Shown here: positions 1-7,360 of the stretch, piece after piece
How the letters are laid out: each line of letters begins with the position of its first letter
Position numbering within the stretch: the first letter of the stretch is position 1
Source of the DNA: MWBV01 sp964447315
Lineage (GTDB): Archaea; Nanobdellota; Nanobdellia; Pacearchaeales; GW2011-AR1
Assembly: GCA_964447315.1 (NCBI GenBank)
Contig: CAYURQ010000003.1
Coordinates: 16,183 to 80,182, forward strand
Reading direction: 5' to 3'
Length of the DNA: 64,000 nucleotides
Notes under the pieces: model-generated
The model's input: the letters and a program-made list of their open reading frames with translations, nothing else
What the model was told of the DNA's origin: nothing
Databases searched by the model: none
Program-made: the position numbers and the translations under genes

Positions 1-222
1 TATTATTTGCAAATTGCTATTGGAATTTATTTAATTCAAATGATATTTATTTTAACTAGAACTTTGGTAACTGTTGATTCAGGCCAAGACAAACTTTCAA
101 CATTCCATTCAATTGCATTGAACTTAAAAAAAGGAATGACTTTTTATTTTATAACTGCATTATTTGCAACAGTTGCAATGTTTGTATTATCTAACTTTGT
201 TCTTAGGGATTTAGGAGGTTAG
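1..222 (+). CDS. C-terminal end of a TadC/FlaJ-like (type II/IV secretion F) membrane protein, partial
   Basis: The reading frame is open from the left edge, so this is the last 70 or so residues of a longer protein. Two hydrophobic segments flank a polar stretch containing DSGQDKLSTFHSIALNLKKG, an arrangement that resembles the C-terminal end of archaeal FlaJ/TadC platform proteins, which sit in the membrane and support pilus assembly. The ten pilin-like genes and the prepilin peptidase that follow support this reading. The true start is outside the window; the TTG at 7 is not a convincing start. Family assignment is an inference from topology and context, since the diagnostic core of the protein is not visible. 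Confidence 0.55.
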   Translation, partial: YYLQIAIGIYLIQMIFILTRTLVTVDSGQDKLSTFHSIALNLKKGMTFYFITALFATVAMFVLSNFVLRDLGG

Positions 223-259
223 GTAATTTTATAAATTTATAAAATTTGGTATATTTAAT

Positions 260-430
260 ATGAAAATGAAAAAGAGTGTGAAAAGTAAAAAAGCAATTGC
301 CACAGAGTATTTACCTTGGATAATAATTGCTATTTTAGTTTTAGTTATAGTTTTTTTTGCAATTAATAAATACTCTCAAGAAGGAAGTGGTTTTATTGAT
401 ACAATTAAAAATTTATTTAGGAGGAGTTAA
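260..430 (+). CDS. Small type IV pilin-like protein (56 aa)
   Basis: A 56-residue protein with a basic N-terminus (KSKKA) followed by a single hydrophobic segment, the shape of an archaeal class III prepilin processed just before the hydrophobic helix. After the presumed cut the residues IATEY put a glutamate near the usual position 4-5. It lies 37 bases after the platform-protein fragment and its TAA directly abuts the ATG of the next gene, so it looks like part of the pilus-like operon. It is only slightly longer than its signal and helix, so it may be a minor pilin or a small membrane protein. Confidence 0.6.
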   Translation: MKMKKSVKSKKAIATEYLPWIIIAILVLVIVFFAINKYSQEGSGFIDTIKNLFRRS

Positions 431-592
431 ATGGAATTAAGCATAGGAACTGTGATTAAGATTATCTTGGGCCTTCTTGTTGTTGCTGCTGTTGCATATG
501 GACTTTATCATTTTTTTAGTAACAATATCTCGGGATCTTTTAGTAATTTGGGATTGAATGACACTATTAAGATTTTCTTTCCTTTACTGTAA
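431..592 (+). CDS. Small single-span membrane protein in the pilin cluster (53 aa)
   Basis: The ATG directly follows the stop codon of the previous gene, which argues for translational coupling. The 53-residue product begins MELSIGTVIKIILG, with one hydrophobic helix at about residues 7-28 and a short polar tail. It lacks the basic KK-G/A processing site of its neighbours, so it is probably not processed by the prepilin peptidase. Function is unknown beyond membership in the pilus-like operon. Confidence 0.55.
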   Translation: MELSIGTVIKIILGLLVVAAVAYGLYHFFSNNISGSFSNLGLNDTIKIFFPLL

Positions 593-605
593 AATAAAAA
601 TTAAA

Positions 606-1103
606 ATGAGAACAATAAAGAATAAAAAAGGTTTTTTGTTAGCAACAGAGACTTTGAAAATTATAATTTCTGTAATATGTATTGGATTTTTAATTTATTT
701 TTTAAGTATGATTTATTTTTCTAAATCTGGAATTCAGAAAAAAATTGATGCAGAAGGAAATTTAGAAAGAATTCAAGAAATAATTGATGCATTAAAAGTA
801 GGAGAATCAGAAAAACAAGGTATTGGAAATCCTAGTGGATGGCATATTTTTAGTTTTGTTTCTGGAACAAAACCAAATTCTTGTGCTGGACAAAGTTGTT
901 TATGTATATGTCCAAATGCCATTGATATTAATGGAAAATTTGATAGGCAAGTTAAAAAATGCGATAGTAAAGGAGTATGTAATGGGATAAGGGGATTAAA
1001 AACTAATGGAGATTTAGATATAACAATAATGGGGGGTAATTCCTTGGTTTTTCTTGAAATAAGTAAAACTCCTAATGGAATTTATATTATTCAGAGAATA
1101 TGA
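606..1103 (+). CDS. Type IV pilin-like protein (165 aa)
   Basis: The ATG at 606 is chosen over an upstream in-frame TTG at 558 because it gives a pilin-like N-terminus: KNKKGFLLATETLKII, a basic stretch, Gly, then a hydrophobic helix with Glu in the first turn. The exported part (about residues 45-165) contains several cysteines, including the cluster CAGQSCLCIC, that could form disulfides outside the cell. It ends in TGA overlapping the ATG of the next gene (ATGA). Likely a pilin or minor pilin-like subunit; the actual structure it builds is unknown. Confidence 0.65.
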   Translation: MRTIKNKKGFLLATETLKIIISVICIGFLIYFLSMIYFSKSGIQKKIDAEGNLERIQEIIDALKVGESEKQGIGNPSGWHIFSFVSGTKPNSCAGQSCLCICPNAIDINGKFDRQVKKCDSKGVCNGIRGLKTNGDLDITIMGGNSLVFLEISKTPNGIYIIQRI

Positions 1104-1201
1104 ACTTAGATGAATTTATAAAATATTTATTATGGATTATTTTGTTTGGTTTAATTTTATTTGGATTGTATAGTTTATTGAAAAAGTTAGGAATAATGTA
1201 A
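1100..1201 (+). CDS. Very small single-span membrane protein (33 aa)
   Basis: A 33-codon frame starting in an ATGA overlap with the previous gene and ending one base before the next ATG. The product, MNLDEFIKYLLW followed by a hydrophobic helix and KKLGIM, is a single membrane span with a short basic end. The tight overlap and spacing favour a real gene, but no family is recognised and so short a frame could be fortuitous. Confidence 0.45.
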   Translation: MNLDEFIKYLLWIILFGLILFGLYSLLKKLGIM

Positions 1202-1202
1202 A

Positions 1203-2108
1203 ATGAAAAATATTGTAAAAATAAAAAAAGCAGAGTTAAGTACACAACAAATAGTTTTATTGATTATTTTGATTGCTAGTTTTTTGATTATTTTATTTTT
1301 TTTGATTAAATTAAATTTAGATAATGAAACAGATATTCAAGCTTGCCATCAATCAGTTGTTTTGAGAGGAAACAAGGCAATTCCTGCTAATGGGATTCCT
1401 TTGAATTGTCAAACAAAATATCTTTGTATAACTGAAGATGGTACTTGTGAAGGCGTTACTAAACCTGTTCTTAATAAAGTTAAAACAAAAGAAGAAATTT
1501 TTGATATTTTAGCTAGAGAAATGGCTGATTGTTGGTGGATGTTTGGAGAGGGACAAGTAAATTATGTTGGAAAAGATATGAAAGAAAAATTATATTGCAG
1601 TATTTGCACTCAATTTGTTCTTGATGATAGTATTGCTAGTATTCAGGGAGTTAATAATGGGAAAATAAATGAAAAAGATTTTTACGAGTATCTTGAAAAT
1701 ACAAAAAGACCTCAATCAGAAGAAACTTATTTGCAATATCTTACGGGTGCTAAAAATATTAATAATTTACAGGCATCTATTAATCAAGCAGGAGGCTCTT
1801 TCAAAGAATACACTGTTACTGTTCCTTATTATATTATGATGGGGATTTATAGTAAAGTTGGTGCTGCAGGATGGATTGCCACTGGAGTTGGTGTTGCTGG
1901 AGCAATAGTTGCAATGCCTTTTGTTCCTGTTGCAAGTGTTTCAATTGCCTCTGCACTTATTTTGGGGTTTGGTGGAACAGGAGGATATTTTATTGGAACA
2001 ACTGTTGCTGGTGAATCTGGCATGGATTATTTAACACCAGTGATAATTCCTGCTAATTCAAGAGAATTTGATATTTTTAATTGTAAAGATGTTATGACTG
2101 TTTCATAA
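1203..2108 (+). CDS. Type IV pilin-like protein with C-terminal hydrophobic region (301 aa)
   Basis: The N-terminus KIKKAELSTQQIVLLIIL matches the basic-KKA-helix pattern of the neighbours. The exported region has Cys pairs (CHQS, CQTKYLC, CWWMF, CSIC) consistent with disulfides. At about residues 215-265 there is an Ala/Gly/Val-rich hydrophobic stretch, unusual for a pilin, which may be a second membrane region. It starts one base after the preceding stop and ends one base before the next start. Probably a surface protein exported through the pilin route. Confidence 0.6.
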   Translation: MKNIVKIKKAELSTQQIVLLIILIASFLIILFFLIKLNLDNETDIQACHQSVVLRGNKAIPANGIPLNCQTKYLCITEDGTCEGVTKPVLNKVKTKEEIFDILAREMADCWWMFGEGQVNYVGKDMKEKLYCSICTQFVLDDSIASIQGVNNGKINEKDFYEYLENTKRPQSEETYLQYLTGAKNINNLQASINQAGGSFKEYTVTVPYYIMMGIYSKVGAAGWIATGVGVAGAIVAMPFVPVASVSIASALILGFGGTGGYFIGTTVAGESGMDYLTPVIIPANSREFDIFNCKDVMTVS

Positions 2109-2109
2109 A

Positions 2110-2523
2110 ATGAAAGAAAATAATTTAAAAAATAAAAAAGCAGAAATTTTGGTTGGAAATATTGTTTTTATTTTACTTAATTTAATTTTTATTTTTATTT
2201 TAATTCTTTTTTTATTGAAACAAGGAAATGGTGCTGTTGTTTTAGAACAATCTTATGCAAAAAAAATATCTCTTTTAACAAATGCTGGTCAACCAGGAAT
2301 GCAAATGCTTATTGATATGGAAAAAGGAATGAAAATTGCAGAAGAGAATGGTCTTGATTTTAAAGATGTTGTTAGCATAAATGGAAATATTGTTAATGTA
2401 AAATTAGATAGTAATTCTGGGTATACTTATTCTTTTTTCAATGATGTTTCACTTTATGCTTATCCAGATAAATTAAATGGAAAATATACTGGGATGTATG
2501 TTTTAAATATAGCTAATAAGTAA
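2110..2523 (+). CDS. Type IV pilin-like protein (137 aa)
   Basis: KNKKAEILVGNIV followed by a long hydrophobic helix (about residues 15-36) gives the class III prepilin pattern. The remaining 100 residues are polar, without cysteines, and end in a Tyr-rich segment. It is spaced one base from both neighbours within the same operon. No specific family is recognised beyond the pilin-like N-terminus. Confidence 0.6.
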   Translation: MKENNLKNKKAEILVGNIVFILLNLIFIFILILFLLKQGNGAVVLEQSYAKKISLLTNAGQPGMQMLIDMEKGMKIAEENGLDFKDVVSINGNIVNVKLDSNSGYTYSFFNDVSLYAYPDKLNGKYTGMYVLNIANK

Positions 2524-2524
2524 A

Positions 2525-3076
2525 ATGTTTTCATTAAATAAAAAAAGTAAAAAAGCATCTGAAAAATTCCTTTCTTTATATTGGTTTGCAATTATTTTGC
2601 TTGTTGCTGTTGGTATTTTTTCAATGGTTTATATTTTTTATTCAGCTCCTTATGAAGTTAGAGATATTGAATCTGAGATCCTTGCATATAAGGTAGGTGA
2701 TTGCGTATCTAGTCAAGGAATAATTCATCCAGGGCTTATGCCAGGAGGTAAATTCAATGAAAATTTTAATATTTTAAGAGAGTGTGGTTTTAATTTTCAG
2801 ACAGAAGATGAATATGATTGGAGACAAGAAGAACAGTATTTTGCTGAAATAAGTGTTTATAATGTTAGAGGTTTAGATAATTATTTAGGAAGGGTTCAAG
2901 AGGGTAATTTAAATTGGAAAGGAAATTGTTTTATTAAAGATAAGAGAAAAAAAGATTATGAAAGATTTGTTAAATGTAGTGAAAAAAGAATTTATGTCTT
3001 GGGGCCTAATTCAGAGCAATATTTAATTAATATTTTAGTTGGAGTTGGTAAAATTGAGAAAAACGCTCATAAATAA
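2525..3076 (+). CDS. Type IV pilin-like protein (183 aa)
   Basis: The N-terminal KSKKASEKFLSLYWFAIILL again places a basic KKA site before a hydrophobic helix. The exported domain has cysteines in VGDCVSSQG, RECGF, GNCFI and VKCSE, which may form two disulfides. The 3' end overlaps the start of the next gene, so the two are probably translated together. A pilin-like or pilus-associated role is inferred from the N-terminus and the operon. Confidence 0.6.
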   Translation: MFSLNKKSKKASEKFLSLYWFAIILLVAVGIFSMVYIFYSAPYEVRDIESEILAYKVGDCVSSQGIIHPGLMPGGKFNENFNILRECGFNFQTEDEYDWRQEEQYFAEISVYNVRGLDNYLGRVQEGNLNWKGNCFIKDKRKKDYERFVKCSEKRIYVLGPNSEQYLINILVGVGKIEKNAHK

Positions 3077-3347
3077 AAATAAAAAAGCACAAGTTGGTGA
3101 AACAATGACTTGGATAGTTGCAACTTTAGTTATAATTGGGACTTTACTTGTTTTTATTTATGGTTCAATATTTTTAGCAAATTCAAAATCTTTAGGCTCT
3201 GATGGAATAAATAATAAAATAAAGCAACAGATTGTTGGGACAGATGTTGATTGGATTGATTATAAAAATAAAATGGCTTTTGAAATAAGAGATGATAATA
3301 GAATTAAAATTGAGAATTGGTTAAATGAAACTAGACAAAATCCATAA
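3054..3347 (+). CDS. Type IV pilin-like protein (97 aa)
   Basis: No ATG is available in this frame near the pilin-like N-terminus, so the start must be TTG. I prefer the TTG at 3054, which gives MRKTLINKNKKAQVGE, over the one at 3039, because it leaves an N-terminus the length of the neighbours'. KNKKAQVGETMTW precedes a hydrophobic helix with Glu at position 4 after the likely cut. It overlaps the previous gene by 23 bases and the next by 23. Confidence 0.55.
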   Translation: MRKTLINKNKKAQVGETMTWIVATLVIIGTLLVFIYGSIFLANSKSLGSDGINNKIKQQIVGTDVDWIDYKNKMAFEIRDDNRIKIENWLNETRQNP

Positions 3348-3639
3348 AAAAAGAAGTAATAGAGGAGATGTTCCTGTAACTGTCCTTGTTTTGGGAGTTT
3401 TTGTAGTATGTACTTTAGCAATGATTAGTTTTATTAATTCAGATAGAAATGTTGAAAAATCTTTTAATGGTGTTGAGCTTGTTGAAGAAGCTAATATTAA
3501 GATTGAGAGGGATAAACTAAATCATTATTATAAAGAAGAAATTAAAACAAAAATAGTTCCTAAATTGGGTGGGAGATGGGTTCAAGAAAAAGTTGTTTTT
3601 TCAGTTGAGTTTAATCCTAGTTTTTCTTCAAGACCCTAA
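3325..3639 (+). CDS. Type IV pilin-like protein (104 aa)
   Basis: RSNRGDVPVTVLVLGVFVV gives a basic-RG site followed by a hydrophobic helix. The rest is a charged region with predicted helix character (VELVEEANIKIERDK). It overlaps the preceding gene and is separated from the next by 39 bases that include the AT-rich string tttaaataaaaaactattat, a possible promoter for the next gene. Confidence 0.55.
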   Translation: MKLDKIHKKRSNRGDVPVTVLVLGVFVVCTLAMISFINSDRNVEKSFNGVELVEEANIKIERDKLNHYYKEEIKTKIVPKLGGRWVQEKVVFSVEFNPSFSSRP

Positions 3640-3678
3640 TAAAGAAAGGTTTTTAAATAAAAAACTATTATAATAATT

Positions 3679-3999
3679 ATGAGAAATAAAAGAGGTTCAA
3701 GTATGGCTACATCAACAATTGTTTTATTGGTTATTGCTGTATTGATTCTTGTAGTATTGGTATTGGGTTTTACTAAAGGATGGAGTACTTTTGCTCCTTG
3801 GTTAGCATCGGATAATATTGATAATATTGAAAAATCTTGTAGTGTTGCTTGTTCAACAAATAGTGAATTTGGATATTGTTCTAAAAAATTAACTGTTAAA
3901 GATGGGGAAAATGATCCTTTTGAGGCAACTTGTGAAGAATTATCGAATAATCCAAGGTATTCAAATTATGGAATAGACCCTTGCCCTGATTTATGTTAG
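3679..3999 (+). CDS. Type IV pilin-like protein, Cys-rich (106 aa)
   Basis: MRNKRGSSMATSTIVLLVIAV is a clear class III prepilin N-terminus, the best in the cluster and close to that of the gene at 22863. The small exported domain carries seven cysteines (CSVACS, YCSK, TCEE, CPDLC), so it is probably disulfide-stabilised. An AT-rich spacer upstream suggests it may have its own promoter, which would fit a more abundant subunit. Function as a major pilin is an inference. Confidence 0.6.
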   Translation: MRNKRGSSMATSTIVLLVIAVLILVVLVLGFTKGWSTFAPWLASDNIDNIEKSCSVACSTNSEFGYCSKKLTVKDGENDPFEATCEELSNNPRYSNYGIDPCPDLC

Positions 4000-4056
4000 A
4001 TATTTTATTTTTAGTTAAATTTTTAAATTCAATTTAATTATTTTTTGTAAGTTAAA

Positions 4057-4170
4057 ATGACATCTAATTCTGAAAGACGTAATAAGAAGAAAGATAAGCA
4101 AAAAGAGAAAAAAAAGAATCCTTATAAGAGAGGTGGAAGAAATAGAGTCAATAAAAAAGTAAAAAATTAA
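4057..4170 (+). CDS. Small highly basic protein (37 aa)
   Basis: A 37-codon frame coding MTSNSERRNKKKDKQKEKKK and then NPYKRGGRNRVNKKVKN; more than half of the residues are Lys, Arg or Asn. It stands alone between the pilin cluster and the prepilin peptidase. Such a composition suggests RNA or nucleic-acid binding, but no family is recognised, and Lys-rich frames arise easily in AT-rich DNA. Confidence 0.35.
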   Translation: MTSNSERRNKKKDKQKEKKKNPYKRGGRNRVNKKVKN

Positions 4171-4180
4171 ATTCAAACAA

Positions 4181-4189
4181 GTTTATAAA
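4181..4189 (+). promoter_or_regulatory. TATA box of the prepilin peptidase gene
   Basis: gtttataaa lies about 24-30 bases before the ATG at 4211, the spacing of an archaeal TATA box giving a leaderless or very short-leader transcript. No ribosome binding site is visible between it and the ATG. Confidence 0.5.
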
Positions 4190-4210
4190 TTATAATTTCT
4201 AATTTTTATT

Positions 4211-5062
4211 ATGAAAGAGGTTTTTTTAATTATTCTTGGAATTGCATGGATTGGATTTGCAATGCTTCAGGATTTAAAAAAAAGAGAGATTGCAAATTGG
4301 TTGAATATTTCTTTGGTTGTTTTTGCATTATTTTTTAGATTTTTTTATAGTTTGTTTTTTGGAATTGATAATGGAGAGGGATTTAGTTTTTTAATTCAAG
4401 GATTAATTGGTTTTGGGGTATTCTTTTTAATTGGAAATTTGTTTTACTATTCAAGGCTTTTTGCAGGAGGAGACGCAAACTTAATGGTTGCTTTGGGAGC
4501 TGTTTTACCATTTTCAATGAATTTAACTGAAAATATTAATTTAGGGGTTTTATTTTTGCTTTTATTCTTGCTTTGGGGTGCTATTTATGGAATCTCTTGG
4601 AGTATTTATTTAGGATTTAAAAATAAAAAGAATTTCAAGAAAGAATTTCAAGAAAGATTTAATGAAAATAAAAAAGTTGTTTATTTATCTTTAGTATTAG
4701 GAATAATCTTCTTATTTTTTGGAATATTTGAAATTTCTTTTATTGCTCTTGGGATATTTATTTTTATTTTACCTTATTTTTGGTTTTTAGCTAAATCAAT
4801 TGATGAGGCTTCAATGGTTAAACTTGTAAATCCAATTAAGTTAACTGTTGGTGATTGGCTTTACAAAGATGTTGTTGTTAAAGGAAAAACAATAAAAGCT
4901 ACTTGGGATGGATTAAATGAAAAAGATATTTCTTTATTGAAAAAGAATAAGAAAAAAGTTAAAGTAAGATATGGCATTCCTTATGCACCTGTATTTTTCT
5001 TGAGTTTTTTAACTTTAGTTGTTTTATGGTTGATGGGGTTTAAAGTATTTTTTATTTTTTAA
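4211..5062 (+). CDS. Prepilin peptidase (A24 aspartic peptidase, PibD/TadV-like)
   Basis: A membrane aspartic peptidase that cleaves the N-terminal leader from prepilins. Asp21 lies in LQDLKKREIANW and Asp88 in the GGDANLMVALGAV motif (the GxGD-type site), at the membrane edges where family A24 has its two catalytic Asp residues. Six or so hydrophobic segments are visible, with an extra C-terminal polar domain (about residues 195-255) before a final helix. At 283 residues it is somewhat longer than minimal PibD/FlaK enzymes. Its position directly after ten pilin-like genes makes them its probable substrates. Confidence 0.85.
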   Translation: MKEVFLIILGIAWIGFAMLQDLKKREIANWLNISLVVFALFFRFFYSLFFGIDNGEGFSFLIQGLIGFGVFFLIGNLFYYSRLFAGGDANLMVALGAVLPFSMNLTENINLGVLFLLLFLLWGAIYGISWSIYLGFKNKKNFKKEFQERFNENKKVVYLSLVLGIIFLFFGIFEISFIALGIFIFILPYFWFLAKSIDEASMVKLVNPIKLTVGDWLYKDVVVKGKTIKATWDGLNEKDISLLKKNKKKVKVRYGIPYAPVFFLSFLTLVVLWLMGFKVFFIF

Positions 5063-5110
5063 AATAATTAAGTTTATTAATGATTATTTGTATATTAAAT
5101 TAATAATTTA

Positions 5111-5117
5111 AAGGAGG
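5111..5117 (+). promoter_or_regulatory. Strong Shine-Dalgarno sequence
   Basis: aaggagg lies eight bases before the ATG at 5126, a textbook ribosome binding site. This stands out in a window where many genes appear leaderless, and it supports the reality of the short gene that follows. Confidence 0.6.
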
Positions 5118-5125
5118 TTGAAATA

Positions 5126-5281
5126 ATGGATAAAAAAATTGTGGGATTTCTTGCATTGTTAGGAGGAGTGGCAACATTGTTAGGAAATTTTATTCCATCA
5201 ATAAGCAAATATCCTCTTGTATTAATTGGAGGTATTGTTGCAACAGTTGCTGGTATTCTTGCTTTAGCTTCTAAATATTAA
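5126..5281 (+). CDS. Small two-helix membrane protein (51 aa)
   Basis: A 51-residue protein, MDKKIVGFLALLGGVATLLG, then NFIPSISKYP and a second Gly/Ala-rich hydrophobic helix. Two short membrane spans separated by a polar turn are predicted. The consensus Shine-Dalgarno site just upstream makes it a convincing gene. It is convergent with the HIT-like gene at 5298, whose stop is only 16 bases away. Function unknown. Confidence 0.6.
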   Translation: MDKKIVGFLALLGGVATLLGNFIPSISKYPLVLIGGIVATVAGILALASKY

Positions 5282-5297
5282 TTTTATTTTATAATTT

Positions 5298-5972
5298 TTA
5301 GGGGATTCTTTTTGGAATAATTATTTTTTTACTTTCTTTTGAGTCTACATATATTTTTTCTTTTTTTACTTCTGGTTTTTTTTCTGGTTTTTTTTCTGTT
5401 TTATTTAATACCTCTAATAAAGCTTGTAATTCTTCTGGTTTTCCTTGAGATCTTTGAGATTCTAATGTTTCTCCTTGATACTGTGGAAGAACATTAATTA
5501 TTATTTCTCCTAATATACTAGAAGGTTTTACCATTACTTCTTTTGGATTTAATTTTTTTGCTAGAATTATTGAAATTTTTTCAGCTAATTCTAAAACTTG
5601 TTTTGGTATATTAGAAGGTTCATAAACAGGCTTTTTAGGAATTATTATTGTATGCCCCATTGATATTGGATTTATTTCTAAAACAGCTATTGACTCTGAA
5701 TTTTCATTTATTTTATAACTTGGTAAATTGCCACTAACTATTTGTCTAAACGGGGTTTCTTGTTCAATTTCTGAATTATTAGAATTGTTTAATTGTTCTG
5801 GCTCTGCAACTTGAACTATATTATTTATTTTTGCAAATTCAATAAATTCTGAATTACTCATTGAATTTATTTTTTCAATTAAAGGTTGTTTTTTATCTTC
5901 TGGAAAATTAGAATTAATTTGATTTAGTAATTGTTGCTTTAATTCATTTATTTTTTCTTCTTGAATTTCCAT
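5298..5972 (-). CDS. HIT-fold protein lacking the catalytic histidine triad
   Basis: Residues about 92-170 align by eye with the HIT (histidine triad) nucleotide-binding fold: SIAVLEINPISMGHTIIIPK matches the conserved strand-turn-strand up to GHT..IP. The place where HIT enzymes carry HxHxHxx reads IIINVLPQYQ (157-166), with no histidine, so hydrolase activity is unlikely. The first 80 residues are helical and charged, and the last 45 are a Lys/Pro/Glu-rich tail (TEKKPEKKPEVKKEK). Known family: HIT proteins hydrolyse nucleotide phosphoramidates. Inferred: this is a binding-only or regulatory relative. Confidence 0.65.
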   Translation of the reverse strand: MEIQEEKINELKQQLLNQINSNFPEDKKQPLIEKINSMSNSEFIEFAKINNIVQVAEPEQLNNSNNSEIEQETPFRQIVSGNLPSYKINENSESIAVLEINPISMGHTIIIPKKPVYEPSNIPKQVLELAEKISIILAKKLNPKEVMVKPSSILGEIIINVLPQYQGETLESQRSQGKPEELQALLEVLNKTEKKPEKKPEVKKEKIYVDSKESKKIIIPKRIP

Positions 5973-6010
5973 AAAATTATTTAGAGAAATTAGTTTATAA
6001 TGATTTTGAT

Positions 6011-6283
6011 TTAAGCAACTTTTCTCATATCAATTAGTTGAGCTGATTGAACCTTTGGAATTTTAGAAAATTCTTCTTCTAAATGCTCTGTTTCTTTGTC
6101 ATCTGGGTAGAAAAAGAATACAATTAGCGCTTTTAATCCAAAAGCAACTGGCTCAATAGCGTATTCCTTATTTTTTCCTCCAAAATCTTCAACTATTTTT
6201 CTTGCAGATTCTTCAATTTCTTTTAAATCTACTTCTGGGGATTCAGGCATTAATTTATATTTTGCTCCATTTATTCCTGTCAT
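6011..6283 (-). CDS. Translation elongation factor 1-beta (aEF-1beta)
   Basis: The nucleotide-exchange factor that recharges aEF-1alpha with GTP during translation. The 90-residue product contains the family signatures KLMPESPEVDLKEIEE near the start, EPVAFGLKALIVFFF in the middle and a final VQSAQLIDMRKV strand, matching the usual length of about 90 residues. The frame extends upstream to 6415, but the added residues are low-complexity; the ATG at 6283 restores the family's N-terminus (MTGINGAKYKLMPES). It is divergent from the RPA gene, with an AT-rich shared promoter region between 6284 and 6370. Confidence 0.88.
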   Translation of the reverse strand: MTGINGAKYKLMPESPEVDLKEIEESARKIVEDFGGKNKEYAIEPVAFGLKALIVFFFYPDDKETEHLEEEFSKIPKVQSAQLIDMRKVA

Positions 6284-6370
6284 GTAATGAAAGTACTTTA
6301 GTTGATTTATAAATTTTTGTATTATTAGTGTATCATAATTCTTATAAACTTGTTTTATTTTTTGTTTTTT

Positions 6371-7297
6371 ATGGTTAATGAAAATTATGAAAAGATTGTT
6401 GAAAAAATTGCTCAAACAGCAGGAGTTGAAAAAGAAGAGGTTTTAAGAAAAATAGAAGCTAAAAGAGCTAAGTTATCTGGATTGATAAGTTATGAGGGTG
6501 CTGCACAAGTTGTTGCAGCTGAATTAGGGGTTAATTTTGATAATGAAAAACTTAAGATTGATGAATTGCTTCCTGGAATGAAAAAAGTAAATACATCTGG
6601 ACAAATAATTAATTTAGGTCCTGTTAGAACATTTAAAACTCAAAAAGGAGATGAAGGGAAGGTTTGTAATTTTTTTGTTGCTGATGATACTTCTAATATT
6701 AAAATAGTTTTATGGGATACAAATCATATTTCTTTAATTGAAAAAGGAAATTTAAAGGAAGGAAGTGTTATTGAAATTTTTAATGCTTCTATGAGAGATA
6801 ATGAATTGCATTTAGGTAGTTTTTCTGAATTAAAACCTAGTTCAGAAAGTTTTCCAAATTTGGTAACTGAAAAAGTTGTTAAAGAAAAATCAATTTCTGA
6901 TTTCAAGATTGGGGATAGTGCTAGTGTTAGGGCTTTTGTTGTTCAGGGGTTTGAACCTAGATTTTTTGAAGTGAATAAAGAAACAGGAAGAAAACCTACT
7001 GAGGATGAAAGAGCAAAAGGAGTTCCTCTTGAAAAACGGGCTTTAATAAATATTGTATTGGATGATGGAACAGAAACAATGAGAGCTGTTCTTTTTCATG
7101 AATCTTTGAAGGATATTGGATTAACTGCTTTAGATAATATTGAGCAATTAATTGTTCAAAGAGAAGAACTTTTAGGAAAGGAATTTGTTTTTTCTGGAAA
7201 TGTGCGTAGAAATAATTTTTTTAATAATGAAGAATTTATAATTGAAAGTGCAAAACCAGTGGATTTGGATAGTTTAATTGCTAAGTTTGAAAAATAA
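6371..7297 (+). CDS. Replication protein A (single-stranded DNA-binding, OB-fold)
   Basis: A 308-residue archaeal RPA-like protein that coats single-stranded DNA in replication and repair. After an N-terminal helical region (MVNENYEKIVEKIAQTAGVE, including the ISYEGAAQVVAAELGV motif common in archaeal RPAs), an OB-fold starts near NTSGQIINLGPVRTFKTQKG and continues to about residue 150. A second OB-fold-like region spans about 180-300 (FKIGDSASVRAFVVQ, FVFSGNVRRNNF). The zinc-finger cysteines of some RPAs are absent. The ATG at 6371 is preferred to the upstream 6350 frame start, which adds only MFYFLFF. Confidence 0.82.
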   Translation: MVNENYEKIVEKIAQTAGVEKEEVLRKIEAKRAKLSGLISYEGAAQVVAAELGVNFDNEKLKIDELLPGMKKVNTSGQIINLGPVRTFKTQKGDEGKVCNFFVADDTSNIKIVLWDTNHISLIEKGNLKEGSVIEIFNASMRDNELHLGSFSELKPSSESFPNLVTEKVVKEKSISDFKIGDSASVRAFVVQGFEPRFFEVNKETGRKPTEDERAKGVPLEKRALINIVLDDGTETMRAVLFHESLKDIGLTALDNIEQLIVQREELLGKEFVFSGNVRRNNFFNNEEFIIESAKPVDLDSLIAKFEK

Positions 7298-7360
7298 TAA
7301 TTCCAATATATATTTTTTAATGATTAGTTTTATATATGATGTTTTATTATATGTTTTGTT

